A stretch of DNA of 64,000 nt from Hymenobacter sediminicola (GTDB taxonomy: Bacteria; Bacteroidota; Bacteroidia; Cytophagales; Hymenobacteraceae): the NCBI RefSeq assembly GCF_014250515.1, contig NZ_CP060202.1, positions 4,413,501 through 4,477,500 on the forward strand, written 5' to 3'. The notes beneath the pieces were generated by a model that ran no database searches, had not been told where the DNA came from, and worked only from the letters and a program-made list of their open reading frames with translations. Shown one piece after another: positions 50,579 through 58,881 of the stretch. How positions within the stretch are numbered: position 1 is the first letter of the stretch; the number at the start of each line of letters is the position of its first letter. Made by a program: the position numbers and the translations under genes.

Positions 50579-50594
50579 CTAGACCACCTCAGGC

Positions 50595-50699
50595 GTACCC
50601 AACAGCCGAGTCATTTTGGCTCTACAAGGCGCAATGCCTACAAAACTGCTATTGACCAAGAACCTATTGGGGATTGAGGTACTAGACAACATAAAGTAG
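50595..50699 (+). pseudogene. 3' fragment of the IS-interrupted nuclease gene
   Basis: 34 codons and a TAG, in the frame that continues the gene at 48564-49322. It reads VPNSRVILALQGAMPTKLLL, then NLLGIEVLDNIK. The hydrophobic strand-then-helix character fits the end of a nuclease fold. It starts right after the second GGC of the target duplication. Confidence 0.75.
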
Positions 50700-50852
50700 C
50701 GTCTATCACAAGACTAATCAATGGCAGGGCTTCGCAAACTGAAGCACCCACCCACATAGGGTGCGTTTTGCTGAAGCGAAGAAACAACACCGCTGGCCGG
50801 GTGGGTGGTGCTACTAATTGCTCAAATAAACTTGATCTGCATCCAAAATATT

Positions 50853-51566
50853 ATGTTCCTCGATCCCGAAACAACGCCCTCTTTAGTGAGTACCACTATA
50901 CAGATAATATCATTCTTAGGAGTGGTGTATGCAACTGTCGTTTTAAGAAAGCAGATTCAGCTATTACGGGAGCAAACAGCTACACAAAAGAGTGTTGCAG
51001 AATACATGAAGACCTCAATCGACATGTCAAATTCTTATGCATCTACTTTTAACCCGGATACCATCAAGAAATTTATCGAACTTCAGAAAGAAGCGGCCGA
51101 GGCAGAAGCAGCCAATAAATTCAGAAGTGAAATATCGGTTTTAAAATCACTGAATGAAGAGCAAGCCGCTTCGCTAAGAGGTCTGTTAAATAAAGATAAC
51201 AGTGGGGTATCCCCTACAGATATAGAATCACAGAAAAGGTCAATAGAGCAAGTTCACGAACAGCTTATCAAGCTAACCGAACTGGCTAATGGAAAGCAAA
51301 TTGCTGTTGCCTCTATTCAAGATCTTCCTGCTGCAATTAATCAGTATTCAATGATATGCAATATAGTTACGAGTGTAATCGGCAAATATCCCCCTGCTTC
51401 CTCATCCATGACATTCGAGAAGCTGAAAGAGAAATATGAGCAGGCAATTTCAGATGCTGCAGTCCAAGGTTTGATTGGGCTTCCTGGTGTTCTGGAGTGG
51501 AACCTAGCAATGTCTATTGCTGAATTTGCCGCAAGAAAAAATATGCCTACTGCTTGGAGAAGATAG
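50853..51566 (+). CDS. Membrane-anchored coiled-coil hypothetical protein
   Basis: 237 residues from the ATG at 50853. A helix near the N-terminus (TIQIISFLGVVYATVVL) could anchor it in the membrane, followed by a long charged coiled coil (about 35-140, QLLREQTATQKSVAEYMKTS ... KEAAEAEAANKFRSE). The C-terminus is helical. The layout resembles small phage or mobile-element proteins of unknown role and some membrane-anchored defence effectors, but no motif decides. The upstream sequence is low in GC. Confidence 0.55.
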   Translation: MFLDPETTPSLVSTTIQIISFLGVVYATVVLRKQIQLLREQTATQKSVAEYMKTSIDMSNSYASTFNPDTIKKFIELQKEAAEAEAANKFRSEISVLKSLNEEQAASLRGLLNKDNSGVSPTDIESQKRSIEQVHEQLIKLTELANGKQIAVASIQDLPAAINQYSMICNIVTSVIGKYPPASSSMTFEKLKEKYEQAISDAAVQGLIGLPGVLEWNLAMSIAEFAARKNMPTAWRR

Positions 51567-51640
51567 ATAGGCACAACAGCCCTTCCCTGCTTCAATGGCT
51601 ATCCGCTTCTACCTGCACAGCGCAAGCGTACCTTTATCTC

Positions 51641-52531
51641 ATGCATTACTTACTCCGTCTTCGCTTTGTTGTTCCGCTAGCCTTGCTGGCGTCTCTTTCT
51701 GGCTGTTCAGATAAACAAAGCGACCCTACCCCAACGCCCACCCCATCTACGCCGACTACGCCCACCGCTCCGGTAGTGGATGGGCACCTGTCAATGGGCA
51801 ATCCCAGCGGTGCCACGGCCGATGTGAACATGCCGACCAACTACCTGCTGACCAAAGCGCAGTATGTGGCTTCGTACCACCGGGACCGGGGCATCCCGAA
51901 CTGGGTGAGTTGGCATTTGGCCACCTCTTGGCTAGGCACAGCGGCCCGGCAGGATGATTTCCGGGCCGATGCCTCACTCCCCGCTGGCTGGTACCAGGTG
52001 CAGGCCACCAGCTATTCGGGTTCGGGCTTTGACCGGGGGCATAATTGCCCCTCGGCAGACCGCACGGCTAGTGTCGCCGACAACTCGGCCACTTTCTTTA
52101 TGACCAACATGATTCCGCAGGCCCCGCGCAACAACCAGCAGACCTGGGCAGACTTGGAAGACTACTGCCGCACGCTGGCCCGGGCCGGGAACGAGTTGTA
52201 CGTCATCATGGGCCAATACGGCACGGGGGGCGTGGGCTCAAGTGGAGCCAAAACCACATTGGATAACGGCCACGTGACCGTACCGGCCCGGGTCTGGAAA
52301 GTGATTGTGGTGTTGCCCATTGGCGAGCAGGACGCCAGCCGGGTCACGAGCACCACCCGCGTGATTGCCGTGGATACGCCCAACGACAATACGCTGAGCA
52401 CGGCCTGGGGGCAGTACCGCACGACGGTTGATGCTATCGAAGCCGCTACCGGCTACGATATCCTCTCGGCCGTTTCCTCTACGGTGCAGAGTACAGTAGA
52501 AGCGCGAGTAGACACCGGGCCTACACAGTAG
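51641..52531 (+). CDS. DNA/RNA non-specific endonuclease lipoprotein (NUC family)
   Basis: 296 residues from the ATG at 51641. A lipoprotein signal ends at LASLSGC, then a Pro/Thr linker (DPTPTPTPSTPTTPTAPV). The NUC (NucA/Serratia nuclease) domain has the SGSGFDRGHNCPSADR motif (catalytic His in DRGH), TNMIPQAPRNNQQTW with the metal-binding Asn, and LEDYCRTL. Such enzymes cut single- and double-stranded DNA and RNA without sequence preference. Lipidation would place it at the outer membrane or cell surface, where it could degrade external or incoming DNA, or feed on nucleic acid. Located inside the island. Confidence 0.88.
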   Translation: MHYLLRLRFVVPLALLASLSGCSDKQSDPTPTPTPSTPTTPTAPVVDGHLSMGNPSGATADVNMPTNYLLTKAQYVASYHRDRGIPNWVSWHLATSWLGTAARQDDFRADASLPAGWYQVQATSYSGSGFDRGHNCPSADRTASVADNSATFFMTNMIPQAPRNNQQTWADLEDYCRTLARAGNELYVIMGQYGTGGVGSSGAKTTLDNGHVTVPARVWKVIVVLPIGEQDASRVTSTTRVIAVDTPNDNTLSTAWGQYRTTVDAIEAATGYDILSAVSSTVQSTVEARVDTGPTQ

Positions 52532-52552
52532 AAACGTACGAAGAACTCCATA

Positions 52553-52591
52553 AAGAAAGCGCCCATGCTGAAATAGACAGGGCGCTTTCTT
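52553..52591. terminator. Bidirectional terminator
   Basis: AAGAAAGCGCCC pairs with GGGCGCTTTCTT. It lies between the NUC gene and the convergent Abi-alpha gene. Confidence 0.8.
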
Positions 52592-52594
52592 GTA

Positions 52595-53284
52595 TCATAG
52601 CTTTTGCGCTATCGGAGCTTTGCATGCTTGTACGAAGGCGTAACCAAACATCGTCGGCTCGGTAGTAGGAAAGCCAGCAGGAGGCTTGAAAAGACTGTTG
52701 TTACGAGCTGGTATAATTCTGGTGCAGAGCCGTAGACGAATCAGATTGTCCATACATCGTTCAAAGTCTGTAAAGGGCAACTCTATTACCCTTCGCACCT
52801 TGTCTACTTTAAAGGTATAGTACCAGCCCCTTTCCTGCTGCATTAGCCGTCCATCCACTTGTTCATATAAGTGATCTAGGATTAATGCCTGAGTTGGGGT
52901 GAGTTGCTTAAGTACATCTGCAAAACTAGGCTCCACCACTTCACTTCCATTCGGAGATGCGGCGTTGGCTAAAAGTGCTGCCCATTTTTCAGAAAGGGAA
53001 TCATTATCCTCGATGGAAATACCTTCCATGAGTGGCCAAAGTGTTTTCATCGCTATTGGGCTTGGCGTCAGTCCTGCATCCGTCAGCATCTGCTGCGAAC
53101 GAGTAAACGCCTTGATCTGCTTTCCTAGCCGGTGGATTCGCACATAATCAGCCACCATCCCGCCCATTTCTTCCACGGCCGGGCCCAATACCTTTTTCAT
53201 GAATGACGCCGCTGCATTCCCGCCAGCCGACGTCAGTACGGTGGTAAGGTCAGACAACTTGCGGCAATGATTGTTCGATGGCAA
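52595..53284 (-). CDS. Abi-alpha family (DUF4393) abortive-infection-like protein
   Basis: 229 residues from a TTG at 53284; no ATG occurs until residue 29. The family pattern is seen in VLGPAVEEMGGMVADYVRIHR, then a conserved PSPIAMKTLWPLMEGISIEDNDSLSEKWAALLANAA block, and a winged-helix-like C-terminal half (QALILDHLYEQVDGRLMQ). Abi-alpha (DUF4393) proteins are named for an abortive-infection link. It overlaps the upstream NTPase gene by 35 bases, so the two are co-translated. Roles here are inferred from the family, not shown. Confidence 0.72.
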   Translation of the reverse strand: MPSNNHCRKLSDLTTVLTSAGGNAAASFMKKVLGPAVEEMGGMVADYVRIHRLGKQIKAFTRSQQMLTDAGLTPSPIAMKTLWPLMEGISIEDNDSLSEKWAALLANAASPNGSEVVEPSFADVLKQLTPTQALILDHLYEQVDGRLMQQERGWYYTFKVDKVRRVIELPFTDFERCMDNLIRLRLCTRIIPARNNSLFKPPAGFPTTEPTMFGYAFVQACKAPIAQKL

Positions 53285-53702
53285 TGAGGCGCTGTAGTAA
53301 GTCAGCGGCCTTTTTACTATTAGTCTGCTGCTGGGTAGAAGTGCGGTTAGCCAACTGATGAACCCAATCTATATGATAATTATGCGCCATTAGAGCATCT
53401 ACGGCATGACAAGTCGAGCCTCTAGTTCGCGTCGCACAAAAGATTAGATCACAGTCTGCAGCAACGAATAAGCCTAACGAATTACTAAGCCGACCACCTG
53501 GGTCTCCTTGGCTTTCAATTCCCACCTTCAATACTCCATTGAGGGTAATAATCCGTTGAATATCTGCCTTTGGGTTGTCGTCTGGCAGGTATTCTATAGT
53601 AGCAGATGTCCCAAAGTGGCTCATTACCATATCCGCGAATACTTTTAGAGTGGTGGATTTGCCAACACTAGACGGGCCGTACAATGCGATGACCTTCTTC
53701 AT
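53250..53702 (-). CDS. P-loop NTPase paired with Abi-alpha protein
   Basis: 150 residues. The Walker A motif is ALYGPSSVGKSTTLKVF (residues 7-23, GPSSVGKST), followed by a Walker B-like strand (LFVAADCDLIFCATRT), giving a compact P-loop NTPase that is small for a motor. It overlaps the Abi-alpha gene by 35 bases and lies upstream of it on the minus strand. Small P-loop proteins often act as sensors or kinases in defence pairs. Nucleotide binding is a fair inference; any defence role is not proven. A nucleoside or amino-acid kinase is an alternative. Confidence 0.7.
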   Translation of the reverse strand: MKKVIALYGPSSVGKSTTLKVFADMVMSHFGTSATIEYLPDDNPKADIQRIITLNGVLKVGIESQGDPGGRLSNSLGLFVAADCDLIFCATRTRGSTCHAVDALMAHNYHIDWVHQLANRTSTQQQTNSKKAADLLQRLIAIEQSLPQVV

Positions 53703-54054
53703 TAATTAGGCTATTGATTAGCAGAGACTGTTGATTACAAAGATGATTATTCTACCAAATATGTCTGCACTATGTAGCCTTCTAGGTTGCTCAATGTGGC
53801 ATTCTCAACCGACAACTTCGCCTATTTGGCACCTACTACAGCACGGTCAAGATGCCACGTCAACATTTTCCGCTTTTGACAAGCTACGGCAGACCAGTGC
53901 GCCTACTACCTTACTTGAGAAATAATGCAGCGTTACTGCTAGTAGAGAGTATAATATTGGCACTGCACCCTGCACATAATTTAACGACATTTATTATATA
54001 TTATTAAGTATATTATATATAATTACACAGTATTAACTCCTTATTCTTTCGCCT
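53703..54054. other. AT-rich intergenic region
   Basis: About 350 bases between the NTPase gene and the secreted protein at 54055. It contains repeated ATATAATATAT-like stretches (53985-54022) and a 60-codon open frame at 53743-53925 without coding character. It likely holds the promoters of both flanking genes. Confidence 0.4.
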
Positions 54055-55107
54055 ATGATTTACGGCAATACCGGTGGCCCGAGAGCGTCCCTGCGCATCC
54101 TTTTCTCTCTCCTCATCTTCATGAGCTCTGCCTTGGGTGTAAGAGCGCAGACCCACGAAATTGACCTAAGCCGCAACCTCACCGAAACCAAAACCGTCAG
54201 CAGCGGAACCGCCATCAAAATAAGGCTCATCAATATGCTTCCCGACAAAGCGGGGTACAGCATTGATGTGCAGCGCCGCTTTGTTAGCCTTCCTCCGCTC
54301 ACCCTGCCCGATGCCCCGAAGCAGACCGGAGGGAATCCACCTGCCTTCTTGGAATCTTGCGAGAAACTAAAGAATGCGACGGACGCAGTGCTCGCCATTA
54401 CGAAAGAAGATGAATTGCCTGTAGCGCTTGCCAAACTGAAAGCCGAAATAGCTGCGGCTCCGCCCGTGTCAGACGCCAACCCGACTGGTTGCAGTTATGA
54501 ACTTCTTAGGGCGCGTGTGGTGATAGATGCCACTAGCTACGAGGCAGGCGATTATACGCTAAGCCAAGGCGAGATACTTGAGGTAACCATCACTCGCCAG
54601 CAAGATGGCAAGTTGAAGACTTGGAAGTACACCTATTCTACTCAAGCCCGAGGTGAGTGGCAGATATCCTACGGTTTCTCCTTTATAACCCAAGGGTTTA
54701 GCAAAGAGAATGTCTTTTTCGCTTCACCACAGGATAGTGCCTACACCATCAAAAAAGAGTCTAATCGGCGGAAGCTCAGCTTCGCTCCTTCCATTTTCTT
54801 TACCTGGGTGCCGCAAAAATCGCTTAGCCAGAACTGGTCCTGGAGCCTGTCCGGGGGGCTCGGGTTTGACTTCGAGAGTCCTACGGTTTTCCTAGGGCCT
54901 ACTGTTTCCTTTAACCAGAATGTCAAGTTCAACTTCGGCGTGGTCGCCCACAAGCAGCGCGTACTTCTGGGCAAGTATGAGGAGAATCAGCGAATTACTG
55001 AATCGCTGACTGAGGATCAGCTCCATGATGACCTGTACCGACTTAATCCTTTCTTCTCACTCTCCCTGCGTTTCACTCAGAATCCATTCGAGCGCGGGGA
55101 TGATTAA
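54055..55107 (+). CDS. Secreted hypothetical protein, possible outer-membrane beta-barrel
   Basis: 350 residues with a signal peptide (LRILFSLLIFMSSALGVRAQ). The N-terminal part is a Gly-poor, mixed domain (SRNLTETKTVSSGTAIKIRL) with a Cys pair at about 100 and 140 in a helical segment. Residues 200-345 are rich in alternating strands (WQISYGFSFITQGF, SFAPSIFFTWVP, SWSLSGGLGFDFE, VKFNFGVVAHK, RLNPFFSLSLRFTQN) as in an outer membrane barrel. Family unknown. Island-borne surface protein. Confidence 0.6.
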   Translation: MIYGNTGGPRASLRILFSLLIFMSSALGVRAQTHEIDLSRNLTETKTVSSGTAIKIRLINMLPDKAGYSIDVQRRFVSLPPLTLPDAPKQTGGNPPAFLESCEKLKNATDAVLAITKEDELPVALAKLKAEIAAAPPVSDANPTGCSYELLRARVVIDATSYEAGDYTLSQGEILEVTITRQQDGKLKTWKYTYSTQARGEWQISYGFSFITQGFSKENVFFASPQDSAYTIKKESNRRKLSFAPSIFFTWVPQKSLSQNWSWSLSGGLGFDFESPTVFLGPTVSFNQNVKFNFGVVAHKQRVLLGKYEENQRITESLTEDQLHDDLYRLNPFFSLSLRFTQNPFERGDD

Positions 55108-55652
55108 TCCTTCGTCTTTCAGGCAAGTACGCAGCTGAAAAGCTCATTCCAGAAGTGTCGGCTGTGGTTTGTAGTGCTTATGCGCTAAGCAGGTATCTCA
55201 CCTACGGGAATGCGATGGACTTAGCCTAGCCCCCCTTCTGCCGCACGTATCTTATTGAAAGCCGTTACAGGCAAGAATACACCCAGCACATAATTTTCGG
55301 CGCATATAGAACTCGAAGCCGGGTTAGTAGCTTCGCTTTGGGACGGGCGCAAACGCCTGGATTTCGGGTGTTTTGGCGAAGTCGGCGACGTGAAGCGGCC
55401 TGTCAGTGCCGATGCACGAGATAAGATACATGATGTGCTTGCAGGCACTGCAAGTACGGGTGCTTTGCTACTTAGTTGCTTGTCAATGAGCAAAAAGCGG
55501 ACCTCCCATCACGGAAGGCAGCGTATCACACCCGTCCGGCATGGGTGGTGCTGCGGGGCCATATTACGCTGGGCTTACCTCTGCGTCGGGTTAGTAAACG
55601 CGAAAGCCCCAACCATGGTGGCTGGGGCTGACCTTGGCGTGTGGCATGCCTT
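55108..55652. other. 545-bp region with no convincing gene
   Basis: It holds open frames on both strands (55221-55493 minus, 55390-55656 plus) that overlap each other and have no start context or recognisable motif. It may contain decayed coding DNA. The terminator of the minus-strand gene at 55653 lies at its right edge. Confidence 0.4.
55605..55629 (-). terminator. Hairpin downstream of the 55653-56177 gene
   Basis: AGCCCCA pairs with TGGGGCT around ACCATGGTGGC. There is only a short T stretch, so strength is uncertain. Confidence 0.5.
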
Positions 55653-56177
55653 CTAAACGTCGTAGCGTACATGCAGCACCACGGCGCAGGTATCGTCCGG
55701 CTCCTGGCCGAACAGGCTCTGATACTCTTCCATCGTGAGGCAGTCTGACAGCACCGTGCGCGGGTCGGGCAGGGCGTTGGAGTCATAGCCGTGGGTGGCA
55801 TACTCGCGGGCATCGGCGTAGGCTGCCTGCGGTGAGTAGGCCAGCGCCGTAAACGCATGGGTAAAGCCGGGCGCGGGTACCGGGACGCTTTGAAAAGCTG
55901 CTTCCGAATCAATGCCTAAATACTCGATGTGGAAGGCGCTAACAGTAGCGGGGTAAGTAGGGCGGGCCGTAGCAGTTTGAATAGCCTGCCGGGCATAGCG
56001 AAAGGCCGTGACAGGGCTTGTGGCCTCTTGGGTCTGCAATGGCAAGGCGCGGCCGGGCAGCGTGAAAGACGTGTAGTAGTAGGTGGTACCGGTTTGGTTC
56101 GTATAGCTTTCGGCGGTGATGCTGGACACGAGGGGCACCAGAGCGGTAATCAGTTGGGGGAAGTAAAGAGCTTTCAT
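55653..56177 (-). CDS. Hypothetical protein, possibly exported
   Basis: 174 residues. MKALYFPQLITALVPLVSSITA is a possible signal peptide, followed by YTNQTGTTYYYTSFTLPG and a domain with many Ala, Thr and Tyr residues. Landmarks are EYLGIDSEAAFQSVPVPAPG and CLTMEEYQSLFGQEPDDTCAVVLHVRYDV. I know no family. The gene ends at a hairpin and is separated from the next minus-strand gene by a strong terminator. Confidence 0.5.
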   Translation of the reverse strand: MKALYFPQLITALVPLVSSITAESYTNQTGTTYYYTSFTLPGRALPLQTQEATSPVTAFRYARQAIQTATARPTYPATVSAFHIEYLGIDSEAAFQSVPVPAPGFTHAFTALAYSPQAAYADAREYATHGYDSNALPDPRTVLSDCLTMEEYQSLFGQEPDDTCAVVLHVRYDV

Positions 56178-56223
56178 TACCTTGGGCTTGACTTGACAGT
56201 TAATTGGGTTTCGGCCTGATTTA

Positions 56224-56261
56224 GAAGGCCCATCCGTTCGTACCGGATGGGCCTTCTTTTT
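56224..56261 (-). terminator. Strong terminator
   Basis: AGAAGGCCCATCCG and CGGATGGGCCTTCT pair perfectly around TTCGTAC and end in a T run on the plus strand. The stem can work both ways and ends transcription of the gene at 56283. Confidence 0.8.
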
Positions 56262-56282
56262 TCGTCGTGGTATCGTGGCGGC

Positions 56283-56747
56283 TTAGGCGGCAACGTGGCG
56301 CACTACTGTCCACATTTCGCGTACTTCCTGCTTGTTCCATGTGTAGTCCGTAAACGAGCCGCTCTCATCGGAAAAGGTATAGCTCTCTTCTTCCTCATCG
56401 AATGCTACCGCTTGCACGCGGCCCAGATAAGAGGATAGTTCGTTTGCGCCTTCTGCGTCTTGGTAGTGGGCAGCGTACAGGGCCAGCGCGCCAACAGGTG
56501 CCCATTTCCATACGGCTACAGGTTCGGCCACTACAAACACATCAAAGTCAGTTCCGGCCACATCGGCAGGCACCAGAAATACCTTGCAAGCTTTGCGGGC
56601 TTCGTCGTTGGTAAGCTCCACGGGGCAGGTGGTAACGGGGGCCAAATAGCGGCTAACGTCAGGCGCGTTCGTGGCGGCGGGGGCAGTGGCGGGGGTTGAT
56701 GCAGTAAACATGACGTTGACAGTTTGTGCCGGCTTCGTTACCGACAT
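56283..56747 (-). CDS. Hypothetical acidic protein
   Basis: 154 residues. A Pro/Ala-rich N-terminus leads to VSRYLAPVTTCPVELTNDEARKACKVF, then FVVAEPVAVWKWAPVGALALY and an acidic region (FDEEEESYTFSDESGSFTDY). No known motif or signal peptide. A palindrome lies just upstream of the start (56760-56776) and may regulate the gene. It is in the run of small minus-strand genes that ends at the integrase. Confidence 0.5.
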   Translation of the reverse strand: MSVTKPAQTVNVMFTASTPATAPAATNAPDVSRYLAPVTTCPVELTNDEARKACKVFLVPADVAGTDFDVFVVAEPVAVWKWAPVGALALYAAHYQDAEGANELSSYLGRVQAVAFDEEEESYTFSDESGSFTDYTWNKQEVREMWTVVRHVAA

Positions 56748-56759
56748 GACAAAGGTGCA

Positions 56760-56776
56760 ACATATAATTTATATGT
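56760..56776. promoter_or_regulatory. Operator-like palindrome ACATATAA-T-TTATATGT
   Basis: A perfect 17-bp palindrome ends 13 bases before the start of the 56283-56747 gene. Its half TTATATGTAC occurs again as GTACATATAA at 57274-57283, upstream of the neighbouring gene. Confidence 0.5.
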
Positions 56777-56869
56777 ACAAGTTTTAAATAACATATTTAT
56801 TAAAAGCAATTATAATTTGTTGACCGTCAGCTCAATAAAATAAAGCTCGCCGGTCCAATTTGGGGCCCG

Positions 56870-57229
56870 CTATTCTTGGGCAGTATACAGATAGTGAACG
56901 CCAAGGATTTGCCGTAGGGCGTTGAGCCTTTCCCGGCTGGCTGCGCTACGCCCTTTCCCTTGTAAGAGCTGGCCAATTGCTATCGGGTCGTCCTCTATCT
57001 CCTTGGCAATGTGGCGCACACTATAACGGCCTCCATTAGTGGCCCACCAAACGCGCAGGTGCTCCCACTCGGCGGCCAGTGTTGGGTCGCTGGCGCTTTC
57101 AATCGTAGGCTTTCGGCCGGGCTTGTCGCGCTCTTTGCCGGGTTGCCGGTTTTGCTTTGTTCCTGGCTTGGGGCCTCGTTTCTTCTCTGGCTGGGGCAAC
57201 TGCTCGCTGCTTGCTTCGGGGTTTTTCAT
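56870..57229 (-). CDS. Basic protein, putative DNA-binding
   Basis: 119 residues. The N-terminal 45 residues are rich in Lys, Pro and Gly, with AT-hook-like KRGPKPGTK and KPGRKPT segments. The C-terminal half has a helix-turn-helix-like run (SVRHIAKEIEDDPIAIGQLL, then RERLNALRQILGV) that resembles an XRE-type fold. It probably binds DNA and may regulate the element. A copy of the shared GTACATATAA site lies 45 bases upstream of its start. Confidence 0.5.
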   Translation of the reverse strand: MKNPEASSEQLPQPEKKRGPKPGTKQNRQPGKERDKPGRKPTIESASDPTLAAEWEHLRVWWATNGGRYSVRHIAKEIEDDPIAIGQLLQGKGRSAASRERLNALRQILGVHYLYTAQE

Positions 57230-57491
57230 AGAGGTAAACTTACGTATACAACGAGCCTAATACAACTAATGGTGTACATATAAATAAGTTGACTCCTACC
57301 TTGCTGACTGCTCTACAGTTTCTCTTTCCCTTCTCCCTTACGCCTGGACTGCAGAGGACTTATTGAATAGCCATCGGGTTGGGGGCTGGGTGCTGTTTGG
57401 ACCCCACGGGGTATAGGATAATCGCTTTCCCTTTTGGCCTATCTACCATAGGATATAGGGCTTGGTCTTCAATCCTACTCACACGAGCTGC

Positions 57492-57899
57492 CTATTCAAA
57501 CAGCCTTGCCGGGAATTTCCGGTGTTGGGGCAAGGGGAACAGTTTTCTCGCCTGCTCCCGTAATTCCCGCTTAATCCTCAATGCCAGCCCGTAACCTTTG
57601 GGGGTAAGTAACAGCTGACGCGCAGCACGCCGACGTGGGGCGATGCGGGTGATGTAGCCTTCCGCTGCCAGCTTGCATACATAGGTTCGCAGCAGACCAG
57701 TAGATAGCCAGCCTGTATCCAACGCGGGTGTTGTTGGATTCACGTCTACCTGACTGGCATAGGTATCGACCAGCAGAAGTAGACTCATGCAGGCGGGTTC
57801 TAAGCCAGTTTCCTTGTGGAAGCGGTAAAATACGGATGGGCCGACCACCAGATAGGTTAGAGGATGCGGGTCAGACGGGTGAGATGTGGTGTAGGGCAT
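57492..57899 (-). CDS. Winged-helix protein (MarR-like)
   Basis: 135 residues. The helical start (YLVVGPSVFYRFHKETGLEPACMSLLLLV) and TGWLSTGLLRTYVCKLAAEGYITRIAPRRRAARQLLLTPKGYGLAL fit a winged helix: recognition helix and wing with Arg-rich loop, as in MarR-type regulators. A basic C-terminal tail follows. It probably regulates genes of the element. Ligand unknown. It is AT-balanced and host-like. Confidence 0.55.
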   Translation of the reverse strand: MPYTTSHPSDPHPLTYLVVGPSVFYRFHKETGLEPACMSLLLLVDTYASQVDVNPTTPALDTGWLSTGLLRTYVCKLAAEGYITRIAPRRRAARQLLLTPKGYGLALRIKRELREQARKLFPLPQHRKFPARLFE

Positions 57900-58158
57900 A
57901 AAGTGTGGGAATGGCGTGCGTACGGGCAGGATTTAGGGAGCCTCGCAAGGAGTATTCAGCCAGCAGGTGAACGGCTGAATGGGAAGTGGAAAGTCGTGAG
58001 GGATCTAGTCCATTGCTGTATCTACACACGTTTTTCAAACCAACTAGCCCCTCCCTCTCTTTTTCAGGCCACCCGGTTGCCGGGAAAGGCCGGGTAATGG
58101 GACCGGGTAGGTGCTTGATGCGCTACCCGGCTGATTTTGTGAGACAGACACGCAGAGC

Positions 58159-58854
58159 TTATACCAATACGCGCTCTCCCAAGCCCATCGGGTCGGTGTC
58201 GAACAATATGTGTCCGTACGAACTGGTTAGCCGCTGCAGGGGCTGCACATCCTGATGCTGGCTAATAGCGAGGCGGGCGTGCTCAACATACTGCGGCAGG
58301 GAAAGCAGAACGGCAGCCTGCTGGGCGGCTTGCTCGAATTGCAACGGAATCTGGCTCAGACTGGCTTGCACATTAAGCTGGGCAAGCTTGCTTTTGCGCT
58401 GCATGGCCGGATGGTTGACCAAGGCCTGAGCAGTACGCTCTCCCCGTTCGCGCTCCTTACCGGGCAGTTGGGTGAGGTAGGCAGTCAATTCCGGGCTTAT
58501 AGCCAGCGCCTGGGCGTGACGGGTGAGCATATCCAGCAGGAAGTGAGGCAGGTCGCCGGGTGCCTTGAGGGGCGGGCCAGGTGTAGGGGCAGGCCGGGGG
58601 TAAGAGAAAGGGTAAAGCCGTTCTCCATCACGGGCAACAGCATTGTCCCACAATTCGCTTAGTACGAACTCCATATAGGCGAGTTCTTCACAAATCAGGC
58701 TGTTTAGTCCAAGTTCCGCCAATAGCACGGTTCGGCGGGCTTTTCTGGTGGCGGGGTACTGGCGCAACAGTAATGCTTGCTCGTACTGCAGGGCCGCTTG
58801 CACAAATTCCAGAGCGGTGCGGGGAGAAGGGTTTATTGGGGAGGGGACAGACAT
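58159..58854 (-). CDS. Hypothetical helical protein of the element
   Basis: 231 residues, almost all helical. N-terminal ALEFVQAALQYEQALLLRQYPATRKARRTVLLAEL and the later HPAMQRKSKLAQLNVQASLSQIPLQFEQAAQQ show long amphipathic helices, with a Pro-rich middle (PRPAPTPGPPLKAPG). No motif or known family. It lies 27 bases downstream of the DUF6371-like gene and is probably in its operon. Confidence 0.5.
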   Translation of the reverse strand: MSVPSPINPSPRTALEFVQAALQYEQALLLRQYPATRKARRTVLLAELGLNSLICEELAYMEFVLSELWDNAVARDGERLYPFSYPRPAPTPGPPLKAPGDLPHFLLDMLTRHAQALAISPELTAYLTQLPGKERERGERTAQALVNHPAMQRKSKLAQLNVQASLSQIPLQFEQAAQQAAVLLSLPQYVEHARLAISQHQDVQPLQRLTSSYGHILFDTDPMGLGERVLV

Positions 58855-58881
58855 GTGAAAGGGAAGGAAGGCTAGGAAAGG

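Larger units (their letters stand above)
49323..50591 (+). mobile_element. IS3-family insertion sequence
   Basis: 1,269 bp. Imperfect terminal inverted repeats start TGAGGTGGTC at both ends and match at about 24 of 32 positions. The 3-bp target duplication is GGC (49320-49322 and 50592-50594), typical of IS3. It carries the usual overlapping orfA and orfB with a slippery A run. It lies inside the nuclease gene at 48564-50699. Confidence 0.93.

Noticed and set aside
53731..53925. Open frame of about 64 codons upstream of the secreted protein
   Set aside because: TTG or late ATG start, no coding character or known motif, and it sits in an AT-rich spacer.
55221..55656. Overlapping frames on both strands in the 55.1-55.65 kb gap
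   Set aside because: They overlap each other and lack motifs and promoters; at most decayed DNA.
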